The position numbers and the translations under genes are program-made. Positions 32,149 through 44,000 of a stretch of 64,000 nucleotides of DNA are shown here, piece after piece. Source of the DNA: Acanthaster planci. Its lineage: Eukaryota > Echinodermata > Asteroidea > Valvatida > Acanthasteridae. The DNA lies in the NCBI RefSeq assembly GCF_001949145.1, contig NW_019091372.1:1428059-1492058 (forward strand), given 5' to 3'. The notes beneath the pieces are model-generated. The model did no database searches and had not been told where the DNA came from. It saw only the letters and a program-made list of their open reading frames with translations. Each line of letters begins with the position of its first letter. Position 1 is the stretch's first letter.

Positions 32149-35129
32149 AAAAACAGCAATGTTACAGAGAGAGGAATATTTTTACTGAAAGGTCTTTGAA
32201 ATTTGATTTACTCTTGATCTTTTGACTTTACTTACATTTTGTGGTATAATTATGGGTGGGGGAGATATCGTTTCCCAGCATGACCTCCTGGTGTCCCTCC
32301 TGCCCCCTCCTCTGCCCCCCCCTCCCTGCCTGTCCCCGTCCCGTTGGAATTTCAAAATTTCAAAACAAGCCAAAACAGTGTTGCCACACAGTGTACATTT
32401 GCAACAGTTTATTTGGTTTAGAAAAAAGGATTTCACCCCAGTAATGCTTCAACTGGAAAGGTTTGGGAACCCCAGCTCTAGTGGTGGGAAAGTTTGCCAA
32501 ACTAGAAGTTCATTTGAGCAGCGAAGTCTGGGATGGGATGTTTGATTTATAAAAATGAACCCATGCATGGGAGATAATGGAACTGCAAGGTTGGTGTTTG
32601 ATGGACTGGGATCATGTGATGTACATGTAATGTGCATTGTTCATCAGACAGAAACAGAGTGCTGGCTGAGTTGTAAAGGCTGAGTTGGCACGCTCACTGG
32701 GGAAACATCAATTCATTTTTCATCAAAGATGTGTAATGTAGCTGAAAATGCTTGCTTTATCAGAACACTATAACCAGTAAACCACAAAAGAAGTATCCAA
32801 CAACAGATTCAAATTTTAGATCGAAAATATGTTTTAAGATATGATTGCTGAGTTTTGCTGAGTGGGTTGATATGCTGAGCTGTAATTTCTTGGCTGAAAT
32901 GAGTCGTGGGTGTGTGACAGGCTTAGTTTTATAAAATAAGCCAGCTGTGTCAAGGTGGCACCGGGCTTTCGTTTGCACATGTTCACTCATCCTATGTTTA
33001 GCAATGGATTTTTTTACCACTGAAAAAAGGGGTGCGTGCACCTGCTCTGAATGAGACTGCATGCAAGTTCGGACCTGTGCATGAGCAGTGTTGCTGCCGC
33101 AGAAATGGCCTGTTTTGTTGTCATTATGGCCAAAGGATACTCGGACAGTGCAGCGGAACTTGCGTAGAAAAGGACTAGGATGAAGTCTATGGACAGCATC
33201 ATCCTTGCTCATGCTTGGTGTGCATGGTTCTGTGCTCAGACACACCAAATGGCCCCGAGCCATGGCAGTCTCATGATGCAAACCCCATCTGGTTAAGTGA
33301 TCACACCACACCATTACCATTGGGGCTGGTTGTCACTGTAATTCTTGGCACTAGAGGCTACCCACAGGGACCCCCTGCCAAGTTTTAATAAACATTTAGG
33401 GATGCCCTCAGAAAGAGCCTACATGGAGGTCAGTTCTGGAAGATCTGCTGCTTGCTCTATGGGAAGATCAAGTTTTGAAGGGTATGATTTTCTTCATTTC
33501 CTGGAAGAAAAGATGTTAGTGGCCTTGGCTTGTTTCCAAGATGTAGAAAAAAAGTTGACTTTGTTGAATCAGTTAATCTGAAAATCAATTCCCCTGAAAC
33601 TTACATTGTAGTACAAGTAGTCGGTGACCTCGGTTATACTAAAAGAAAAGGAAAAAGTGAGGTTTGCTTGCAGGAAGTATTTCCATCTTGAAGTGACACC
33701 CCTTTCCTTGAAACTGTGAAACTTTTTTCAAGTTGAGAGATTCCCCCCCCATCAAACTGACCTTCAGATAGTTTCCCAGAACAGCTCCCCTGGGTGTATA
33801 CATGTACTGTAACCAACCAATAATGCAAACAAACCCAGAGACACTTGGCATTGCCTGCGGCAAGAACAGAGAATAAGATTAAGAACACCACCTGGTTGGG
33901 AAAACCATACAGCGACAAACCCTACCCCCACTGTTTTCTTGCAAGACCTTATTTTCTGCCTCTCCTTTCTCTTGGGTGTCAAGAGTGAATTTCATCCCTT
34001 TGGTAAAGAAACCGGCACTCACTCAACACTGGTTTCTTTACATTTGGATCAATTTGTCACCTGGTGCACTTCCAGGTGTATAAATTCGCCTCTAATTGCA
34101 GTGACCTTTGACACAAATGTTGACAGAAAAGATAAACAAAATCAAGAGCCTTCATCCATACACCTTGTCATGACCAGGGTCCCGGGATTCAAATTTCAAA
34201 GCGGCCAGCTCTCATTCTCAACCAATAAAAACTTACCAGGAAAAAGTTAAAAGCTCTAGTTCTTCCAGGAAAGTTCAACGAAGCCTGGTGGTAAGTTGAT
34301 TTATAAGATCCAACATGAAGGTCGGGAACTTCCAGTAGGGTAAGGTTTGACCACAAATGTTTCAACAAAATGGTGTGGTACTTTGATTGATTGGGTTCCT
34401 CCTTGGAGGTGCCAGAGCTTGAGTTGTGGAATTTTGTTGGGGATCAGAGAGTAAGCCACACTTCTTCCCTTCCAAACAAGAAACTTTGGCTGAGCTGTTC
34501 AGGAACCCAGCTGTTAGTCGCCGCTGTCACCAAATGGCCAAATATTTACAAGCTTTTGCTGTATCATCCCTGGCAAGTGGCGAGATATAAAAATTGTATT
34601 TAGTGTTGCTGTTAGTGTTTAAAAAAAAATGATGAAGTCTAGATTCTTTAATAGCTAATAACACTTCGGCAGTCGTTCATAGTTTGCCACCTTGAACCCA
34701 CATGTAGCAGTTATGTTTTTTGCAAGCATACAGTGTAGGAAAATACCGTATGCATTTTGATGTGCATAAGTTTGCTGGATCAATTTGAAAACCATATGCT
34801 GAATTGTACAGCTCACTATTAGGCATGTAGCATTAAGACCAGTAGAAGATTTACATGTAAGTTCAATCTGGATACTTTTCAATGCGGTGTGAGACAGTCT
34901 GCCCCAAATTTTCACTCACGCTGGGTGGTTGTCAAATACCCGTAACTTGGTAGACGTTTGCCTCTCTTATGTGTGGGATCTTCAGTTCTGTCTCACATGG
35001 GAATCTGGAGCAATACTTCCATGAGGCAGGTTCACAAGGAGTGGAACTGTAGAGGTTGAAAAATCGCACTACCAGGCTGACTTGAGAAAGAAGGACCCAG
35101 TCTGAATAAGCCTTTTGCCAGCATATGCA

Positions 35130-35207
35130 NNNNNNNNNNNNNNNNNNNNNNNNNNNNNNNNNNNNNNNNNNNNNNNNNNNNNNNNNNNNNNNNNNNNNNN
35201 NNNNNNN
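35130..35207. other. Assembly gap (N, 78 bases)
   Basis: Unresolved bases in a gene-free region. A 21-bp perfect inverted repeat lies to its right (35274-35294 and 35575-35595). Confidence 0.98.
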
Positions 35208-35273
35208 GGGATTGGACATGTTGGGGGGGTACCCCTCAGTCTCATTTCTTGCTGGGTATATTTGCGTGTGACC

Positions 35274-35595
35274 TTTGAATAAAATCTGGTACACTGAGTT
35301 CTTTAAATTCACGGGAACATAATAATTTGAATTCTCCATACTAAAAACATTGTTGCTGTACCTCGTGATTTAGGGTAAGCTTTTGCTTAGTTACATTAGA
35401 GACGCCTTGTAACAATACACTATTGCCAAAGGATGAGAAGGGCACAAAGGAACCAGTCCATTCCAGAGATGATGTTCGCTGTGCAAAAGCTTGCCCCGAA
35501 TCACGAGGTATAGCAACAGCATCTTTAGTCTGGGGAATTAAAATTGTTGCATTTGTGCGCAGTCAAATAAATCTGTGTACCAGATTTTATTCAAA
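35274..35595. repeat. 21-bp perfect inverted repeat pair
   Basis: 35274-35294 (TTTGAATAAAATCTGGTACA...) is exactly inverted at 35575-35595, 280 bases away. Similarity stops sharply at both borders. Confidence 0.55.
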
Positions 35596-37904
35596 TTTAT
35601 TTATGGCTTATTTGGGACACTAAAGTGTTTGTTTTCAGTGGCAGGAGGTATCTTCCCATGGTTTACCCAGTGTCTCTCACAACCAGATCAGCCTGATAAG
35701 ACAGTGTGAACAGTGGTCTGAAATGCAAACAAATCTTTCCAGTGAATAAACATGTTGTGTACAGGTGACAAGATATGCCAACACATACATGGCCTAGTTG
35801 GATAAGAGTTTTCTGCATGAAAGAGAAAGGATAGACTCTACTCAAATACCTGTATCTTAGAACAAGAACAGTTTCACCAACAGAGTAAGTTGTCTACACA
35901 GTTTGTGTCAAACTCGACAAAAAAGCTGGCTGTGTTTATTTGTGGGGGAGGCATTATTATTCTTGATAAAAAGAAAACTGGCCTGGAGCACATAAATCGG
36001 CGACCGCATTGTAAGTGGGTGGGTCCTTGCTCTGTGGTGGGTTTGAAAAGAAAGGGCCTGAAGATATTGTCTAACAAAAGTAGGGCTTAAAACGATCTCA
36101 CTTGGTTCAGATTACTTTGCAAAAGCCAAAATACTAACACAACTACGTTTCCAGTGAAACTTTCAAGTCCTGCACCAGTACCCGAACCTCTTTCGAACGA
36201 GAAAGTTTGGTGGGAAAGTCTTCATCATGCCCAGTGGGTGTGTAACTCCACACTGCCCACTTGTTTGGTTGAAATCCTGGCGCTGAAAGTCTTGCTCCCA
36301 CAAAAAAAGAAAAAGAGCACAACCTACAAACTTCTGGGATCTCAATTGAATTTTTGACCCTGCAGGGCCCCCCCCGCAGGATTTTTCTTCCTTGTGGCAA
36401 TTAAACCTCTTGAAATGTTGAACCTGGGAAGGAGTACCAGCACTTGACATCCCTGAATTTAATGGAGCCAGGGTACCGATGACAACATTTTCCTGAACAG
36501 GACTCGTCACACCCCCCCCCCAGGTTTTAGGGAGAATTGTGCAGTGTGTTGGCATGTGTGTGCGGTATGTTGTTGATACTGCCGATTTTGCCGACGACCA
36601 ACACAAACGCTGTCGGCCTTGGGTATAACGTTGCATAATTCATGGACATGCATGTAATGTGCACTGAACATGGCCAAGTGCCATCAAGGACCACTAGTTA
36701 ACTCGTAGTTGGTTTGTGACGTACCTATGGTAGCATATGTGCAGTGAAGTTGCAGTGCGAACGACCCTAGTCAACCGTTGTCGGGTCATTAGGCCAAAGG
36801 GGAGAAAAGTTGGTCGCAGGAAGGGTAAAATGGCCAAAATAAAAGTGAAAAGGGTCATTTACTAGTTCCAGACTGGTCCTCTTTGCTCTGTGTGATTAGA
36901 AACGGTTTACGGCAATCAACGATGCAGCCAACTTATTTGTTAAGAAGGGAAAGCAATTGGTGCAAAGTGGTCATAATCTACCAACTCTAGCCCCACAGGT
37001 ACTTACAAAGTCATTGTAGAATTTTTGGGGCAGACACCTTGTCTGTGTTAATTTAGCACTCCTTCTTTAAGCAGTTCAGTCGGTGCAAGCCAGCAAACAC
37101 GCTCGTCAATTTTTTTTGTTTCTTGAGTCAAGGTTCCCACTGTGTAACACGTGGGTGTGAACCACAATGGGTTGGGATTTCTGCAGGTAGTATTCAGCTG
37201 TGGAAAGACCCTCTTCCAAAACCTAGATGTATCATGACTGATGTTTGGATTCATCTCCCCCTCTCCCATCTTCTCCCCTCCCCCCCCAACCCATTGTCTG
37301 ATTGACGAGTGCCCACCCAACTCCCACTCAGCACCCCAGGGAATTCATCAGGCTAGGGGCTTTGCTTATAAAACATCAGCCCAACAAACACTCTAGACTG
37401 CCCAAGCTGAATAAACAGGCTTGCGATGTGGAAAGTGTCTTCACCCTACATCCAACATCAATTGGAGGATCTTCCAGCATTTTGCCATCCACTAGTTGGA
37501 GTATGTTAAGAGCGCTTTCATTTTCATCTCTCAATCTACCAGTCCCTGAGGCAAATCAGAGCAGACGCCTTTATACTTGGAGTGCTACAGCACTCCTCTA
37601 CACCAGGCATGCTTTCTTTAGTTTACCTTATGTGCCCATCTGTACCGGCGCACGTGCAATGCAGCATATACACGCATCTTGACAGAACCGTATTGGACTA
37701 GATGTAGTTGAAGAGACAGTTTCAAGCGGTCAGTGTCAGTGGTCATGTGCTGTGTGAAAGTTTCACCTACATACATGTTTAGGCTAAGCTTTGGCACTGA
37801 TTTTGATGTTGACAAAGAAAGATTCCGCCAAAGATGCTTTTGGGTTTTGTGCACATTCAGACGAAATTCGATTGTGCCACAGGCTCATGATTGTGCATGA
37901 TACA

Positions 37905-37990
37905 CTAATCTACATGTACATCTACATGTACATGTATACATCTACTGTACATGTGCAGAGTACATACAAGTACCGGTACATGTACCGCCA
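37905..37990. repeat. TACATGTA palindrome block
   Basis: Densest of many ACATGTAC palindrome runs (others near 19800, 38630, 38945, 39190, 42770, 44975, 48080, 50190, 56755). Self-complementary simple sequence, with GTACCGGTAC variants. Confidence 0.7.
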
Positions 37991-38700
37991 CATTTTGTAA
38001 ATATACTTACACATGGCGTGTCCTACACACTTACGGTAAGCTCTTGGGAGGGTCAAACAACTTCTGTTGTTGATGGATGATCCATAATGCATGTTTTAAT
38101 CTGGTCAGGAATTATGCATGTACATTTACCGGTAGCAGTTTGTGTGATCAGCCATCTGGTTTTTTCATGTATTAGTTAAATCAGTTACCTATGCATGAGC
38201 ATTTTTTTTTGCTCAAAAGATGCAGGCAGGTTTAGCTACATGTAATTGCCCGTACATATTTACACAAGGCGCTTTTATGAATTCAGTCACAAATGTGTTC
38301 CTACATGTGCCGGTAGCCCTGTGAAATTTCTAATGGCAAAGTTCCCAAGAGTCTAATTTCAAACAAATAAGTGGTGTGTATGCTGTGCCGTAAACATATC
38401 AACCCCCCCCCAAAAGGCATTCATGCACTTGATGACATCATTGGCGGTTGCTAGGCAACCAGTCTTGCGGAGGAGAATGGCCTCTCCCCCTTTCCCAAAG
38501 AAATACCTTGGCTACTGTACCGGAATGCATGGAGAGAGAGACTTAGCCTTTTGGGTTAATTCTATTTTGCCTGGGATCTGAAATGTCATGCTGCAAATGT
38601 AGGTCTCTGTCCAAAGTGTACGGCGTACATGTACACTGTACAGTGGGTACACGCATTCACCGCGTTCAGGGGACAATTTCTTTTGTTTAAGGGAAATTTG

Positions 38701-38748
38701 AACCGAGTTGTGGGGACATAAATTGAGTCCCCACAACGTTTTTCGGTT
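38701..38748. repeat. GTCCCCAC hairpin
   Basis: GTTGTGGGGAC (38707-38717) and its exact inverse (38727-38737) around nine bases, with outer AACCGA/TCGGTT pairing. GTCCCCAC recurs at 38780. Confidence 0.5.
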
Positions 38749-40559
38749 CCCACAAAATAGGTGAAATGTCAAGTGTATGTCCCCACTACTGTGGTGCGGG
38801 AGCTGTTGTACGTGTACGTGATTCACATGCAAATGAGTTGTTCTACCCAATAGAGGGATGCTGCGAGTTTCGAAAATACTTTATGGAGAAGAATGTTCAC
38901 TGACCTTTCTGGTCGACATTTTTACGTGTGGCTGTCCATGGTACCGTACATGTACCTGTACGATGTACAGCAGGGGCTGTGCTATGTTGGTACTGTAGCA
39001 TTGTTGCGTTATGGAGTTTTGTAAAATATTACTTTTTGAAATAAATTTCAGTGCACCAGAGACACTGCACAAGTTGTACACACCACAGAAATTAGGAAAT
39101 CTGTGCCCGTTTTACAATTTTGCTCTGTTAGATTTTGCTTTTGAAAAAAAAGAGATTCCTAAATTAATTGTTAGAAAATTCAGGTTTCCCATGTACATGT
39201 ATGTTCAGGGACGTCAAATGTACATGTACATTTAATCTCTGTTTTGCTTTTTCACAGGTATATAAAAGTCCTTAAAATTTTTGTGAAGTATGGACACCAG
39301 TTTGTTCGTCCGTCCGTAATTGTTTTGATTTGTGTTCTTAACCATACTCAGTCTTCATGGTAGTGAATATTGTCTGAGTTTAATCCTGCTGTGTAAAAAA
39401 TACTTGGAAACCCATGATGAGATCCAATGGTAAGTGTAAGTAATCCAATTTTAAAGGAGTTCCCAGCAAAACGATTTCATACGGTAACCCCGCCTGAAAG
39501 ATAATCCCTGAAAATGTATGCAATCATGACAGATGCTTCCGTTACTGATGCCCTTTACTCTCTGAAGTAACTGCAGTGTGTGCACAAATCTTGAAGGAAA
39601 AAAAAATTTCAAAAAATCTTCATTACATTTCTAGAGTCCTCGCTTCCCTCGTCCCCCCCCAAAAAAGCCAAGATGAGAAATTTGCTCGGGAACATCTGCA
39701 TGCTATAAATAGCCGTCGCGTTATTTCCAGCCAGGTGTGTATGCACGTAGGATCTTCCGCCTCGCAGGTCCCCACACTCTATGCCGAAGAAAGGTCGAAG
39801 ATACGGTAAAAAAAAAAAAAAATGAGAGGGGAAAAAAAGTCTGCCTTGGATGACAGACACCAAATAATCCCCCATAGAGTATCACCTGGAAGGATCCATT
39901 TGCTGTAGAGGTGATAATTTAATTAAGGTGGGGTGGGGGCGGGATGGGGGAAGCCCGCACGGTCTGGAGGGGTCTGGTGTTTTTGTGCCGAGAATTGTGC
40001 AAACCGAGGAGGTTGGAAACGAAATATGTATCCAGTAAGCCGGCCAATTGTGAAAGAAACGAAACCTTGAAATAAAAAAGTGAGAGGGAAAGGGGTGAGG
40101 AATGCAACATATATGCCGAGCTTGGGTCGAGTGCATTTGTTGACTGAGTGCATTATTTCTGTGGACGCAATAGGGGCATTTGACGGCACACAGACATGGT
40201 AAACATATTCTCAAATTGTAGCGGGAGGTTAGCGCTTGGCTGGTGCAAGCCGTCTACCCGCTGTCATTATTTGCTCTCTCGTGGGATTTGCCAATTTGTT
40301 TGGTGTGTTTGTTGAGGGGTTTCAGTTTTGAAGGAGGGCGTCAGACATTGTGTATGGGTACATGTGCAATGGAAGATTGATTGGGGGTGACATTTTTTAC
40401 ATCAGTGGTCAGTAGTGTTAGTTTGGCCCTAACAACTGTCTGAGTCAAAGTCTGTCAGATTGAAATGTTGTAGACCAAAAATGGTTAGCAGTTTGATGTA
40501 CATGTAGGCCCTGTTAAGCTTAGCAACACCTCACTAATCCTGCTACAATGTATATGCAA

Positions 40560-41055
40560 CCTGACCAATCTTGCCTAGCCCAACTTGACCTGACCCAACC
40601 CCTCCCGACCTGGCCTACCCTGACCCAACCCCATCTAACCCTACCCAACTCTGTCCAAGGCAACGGTTAAACCCAACCCAACCCAACAGTTGAACCTAAC
40701 CCAACAACCCCAACCTAACCAAACCCAACCCAACGCAACATCCCCAACCTACATGTAACCCAACCTAACCCAACAGTTGAACCCAACAGTTGAACCCAAC
40801 AGTTGAACCCAACCCAAGCTGTCAACCCAACCCAATAACCCAACCTAACCCAACCCTACCTAATCCAACCCAACAGTTAAACCCAACAACCCCAACCTAC
40901 AATGTAAACCAACCCAACGGTTGAACCCAACCCAGCCCAATGGTTGAACCCAACCCAAGCTGTCAACCCAACCCAATAACCCAACCCAACCAACCCAACC
41001 CAATAACCCAACCCACTCACCCAACCCAAACCACCCTATCCCACCTCACAACCTA
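40560..41055. repeat. Degenerate CCCAA/CCTAA satellite
   Basis: About 500 bases of CCAAC/CCTAA words, nearly free of G on this strand, with a recurring CCCAACAGTTGAA insert. Edges are loose (CTGACC words at the left). Not the TTAGGG telomere repeat. Confidence 0.85.
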
Positions 41056-44000
41056 GTCAGTTTGTATAATCCCTTTTTTGAAAATTTGCCTGATTTATTC
41101 TTGAATGTAGGATACATGCACATTAGCCATGGATCCAAAAGAGATTTCTCCAAAAAATAGGACATAACAAAAATTGAACATAAGGAAAATGATATCAGTT
41201 ACCCATGAATTGACAAACAAATAAATTTACAATTCTCTGTTGAAGAAGTTTATTAAATCATACATGTATAGAAAATTGTATCGTGAGATATTAAATTAAT
41301 TTTCCCCATGGCAAGCTACTCCACAATGTAATCTTATGCACGGTGCAGACAGACTACAGTTCTCCAGTGTATTTTTTTTTATCCAAAGCTGATATAAAAG
41401 AAATCGCGGACAGGGGTTACCAAGCAAGCTGCTTGCAGCGTCTTGTCCCAGCATGACTTCAAACCGTGGGCGATTAGCCTATTAGTCTCCCGTCTGTGAT
41501 ACGGCTCTGCGGTAGACACCATGAACGGACCGCTTGCCGGCTTTAAAGGGAGGCTGTGGTGAGGTTTGTCCTTGAATAATGATGCTAGTTAAGCAAAAAT
41601 GAGAACAGGAATATTGGGGGAAGGTATTGAGATTTCGTTGTCGACCAGACTTTAAGATTGAAATTGGATATAAATTTGCATTTTTTATTTAAATGTTTAT
41701 TTTCTTCCACCAATTAATTTTTTTCCTAAATGTTAGTAATTTAATTTGCCCCCATTTATTTAAGGAATATTTTTTAGTCTATCTGAAGTAGCAAGCCATT
41801 AGAAACAGCATAGGAACGTGTACACTTGCTTGTACTTGTATGGACGTGGAGTTTACTTGATTAGAAAAAATCGATCCAAAATGTACTTTTTTTCATTCAT
41901 TCACGTGAAGAAAGAGACAGAAATTTTGACATGGTGTATTTCCTAGCCATGTATAGAAATGCACAGTTTTGTAAACAAATGTTTGTAAACACAATTATTG
42001 TGCATAATGTTTGGTGTGTTAAGAACTACATGTACATGGACTGTGATCATGTGAACCTTGGCAATGTTAATTTGTGTGCGGTGAGTGACACGCAGTATTT
42101 TATTTATCAATTTCTTTATCAATTTCACTTTTCCCTTGTCAGAAGTTGTCAAATTTTTTAAAATGAAGCTTGGCCGCAACAAAATTTCTCACATAGATTA
42201 AGTTTCTTTCTTTTTTTCCCCCCTCAAAAATATACACGTAGTAATTTTCAACAGTGGCCCCTTAATTTACACGTAAGTTGGTAGCAAATTCTTGACGCCC
42301 AGTAAATAAATAGCACTCGTTTACAATTTATTCAAGGGTGTCTGGTTAAAGGAAAAAAACCCTGGAAAGTTCATATTGCTGCAGTCATTCCTGATTGATT
42401 TCTCGTGTCCACATTCCTGTATTCACCCGTGAGCTTTGAGCAAGACAACATTTCAACACGCTTGTCCGTTGGAGAACTGTCCCATTTGTAGGGACTCGTG
42501 AAATGTTGCCTTGTGCGCGTATTCTCTCTGATCTGACCCTCTCGTGAACCGACAACGCGGAATGCACTGCCTGCCTGGAAGTCGTAATGCCCCACGCTTC
42601 CTGCGGTTGGCCAATGACCACAGTTTGCGAGGGGAAGGGAAGCAATGGCTTGGCCAAAGAGGAAGGAATTGATCTGGTTTATTAGGGAGGGGAACCGTTA
42701 ATAGACTCGGCCAGCCTTTCCTGTTTATCTGCTGGTCTTATCATAAAAATGAGGCTCAAGATGGACTGTACATGTGTACACCTGTACATGTATGCATGAA
42801 CATTGTACCGTGCAAGTGCAAAGTATATGAAGTGCTGATTGGACAGTTGCATTCAGTTAGGTTGGCCAGTTGTCAATTTTTTTGTTTTCAGTTGCTTAAT
42901 TTTTAATACATGTACATTGTACTTGTAATTCCTTTTTTAATTGAACAGCAATTTCTGTTTTTTTTCTTTGTTTTGTCTACCCATTTTTGAAAATGTTTGA
43001 ATCAACTACATGTACTGTACATAACCTGTGAGCAATAATATGCAATATGAACACATTGAGGAATTACTTTGCTGCTGCCGTACTGTGAAAGTGCATGCCG
43101 TGCGTCCAGGTCTGCAGAGTCGCCAGGTCCCTAAGTTTGCCAATTATTTGTGACAACCAACCAGACTCCACACTAGGTGGCAAAATTAGACTGGCACCCA
43201 GCAACCTTCTGCCCCGTAGGCCGAGCTCAAACAGTGTAAATTTGTCGTGCGTACTCAGCGTGCTCCGCATCAAAGACGCAAACTGAACGCGCCTATGTGG
43301 TGAATGCGTATTAAAGGACCGTCCCTTAATTTCCTTTGATTTCAACATTAGACCTTTCTTTGTTTTCATCCAGTGGGTTTTAATTATTAATAGATGAATT
43401 AAATGAATTCTGGATACATCGATCAATAATTGAGTTCAACTGATATCTTTGGGCCTATCCTAAGGATTAAAGCTCTGTTGGAATCACTTGGCTGGCAATA
43501 CTACACATGTCTGTCTGTGGGCAACGGCTGAATGCATCCACAGGCTTGTGGCTTACCAATGGGCGTACATGCGTGTATTTTCAGCTGTACGGTAGAGTCC
43601 AAGTCCGTGAGTTCTCTATTTCTGTTTTGAGTTTTTAAAGCTTCCCGTTTTGGAAACTGTCCAAAAATGAACATATTTACCGGTTACCCATCCCCGCACT
43701 GAATCAATTTCAAAAAAGTCAACAACTACTAAAACCAAAATTTCATTGGAAATGTCAAACAGGCGTTTTCATGTTCTCAGAGCTGAAGTGTTTGAACCTC
43801 TCGCCCTGAAATTGCACGCTCATGCCCTGAGCAGATGCCATATCATTCTCTAAATTAAGGCCGGATCATCACATCGTATCATACCGGTACCTCGTCAGAA
43901 CGATGTTATTATATCGTCGGGAGCGGGTGATCGATGGGTGCCGGTACGATTCAAGAAACTGCAGGATGCACCAGCGTCCGTTAGTGATGTTTGCCTCTGC

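Larger units (their letters stand above)
30251..40559. other. Gene-free region with hairpins
   Basis: No open frame resembles a known protein. Holds hairpins at 31596, 32109 and 38701, the second gap, the 21-bp inverted pair and the start of the TACATGTA-rich zone at about 37.9 kb. 32277-32340 is a C/T-rich tract. Confidence 0.6.

Noticed and set aside
32760-33320. 186-residue minus-strand frame
   Set aside because: No domain, signal, repeat or family resemblance, and no supporting splice or neighbour context. Chance open frame in 29 kb of non-coding DNA.
40560-41055. Interstitial telomere repeat
   Set aside because: Words are CCCAA/CCTAAC mixtures with CAGTTGAA inserts, not regular CCCTAA/TTAGGG.
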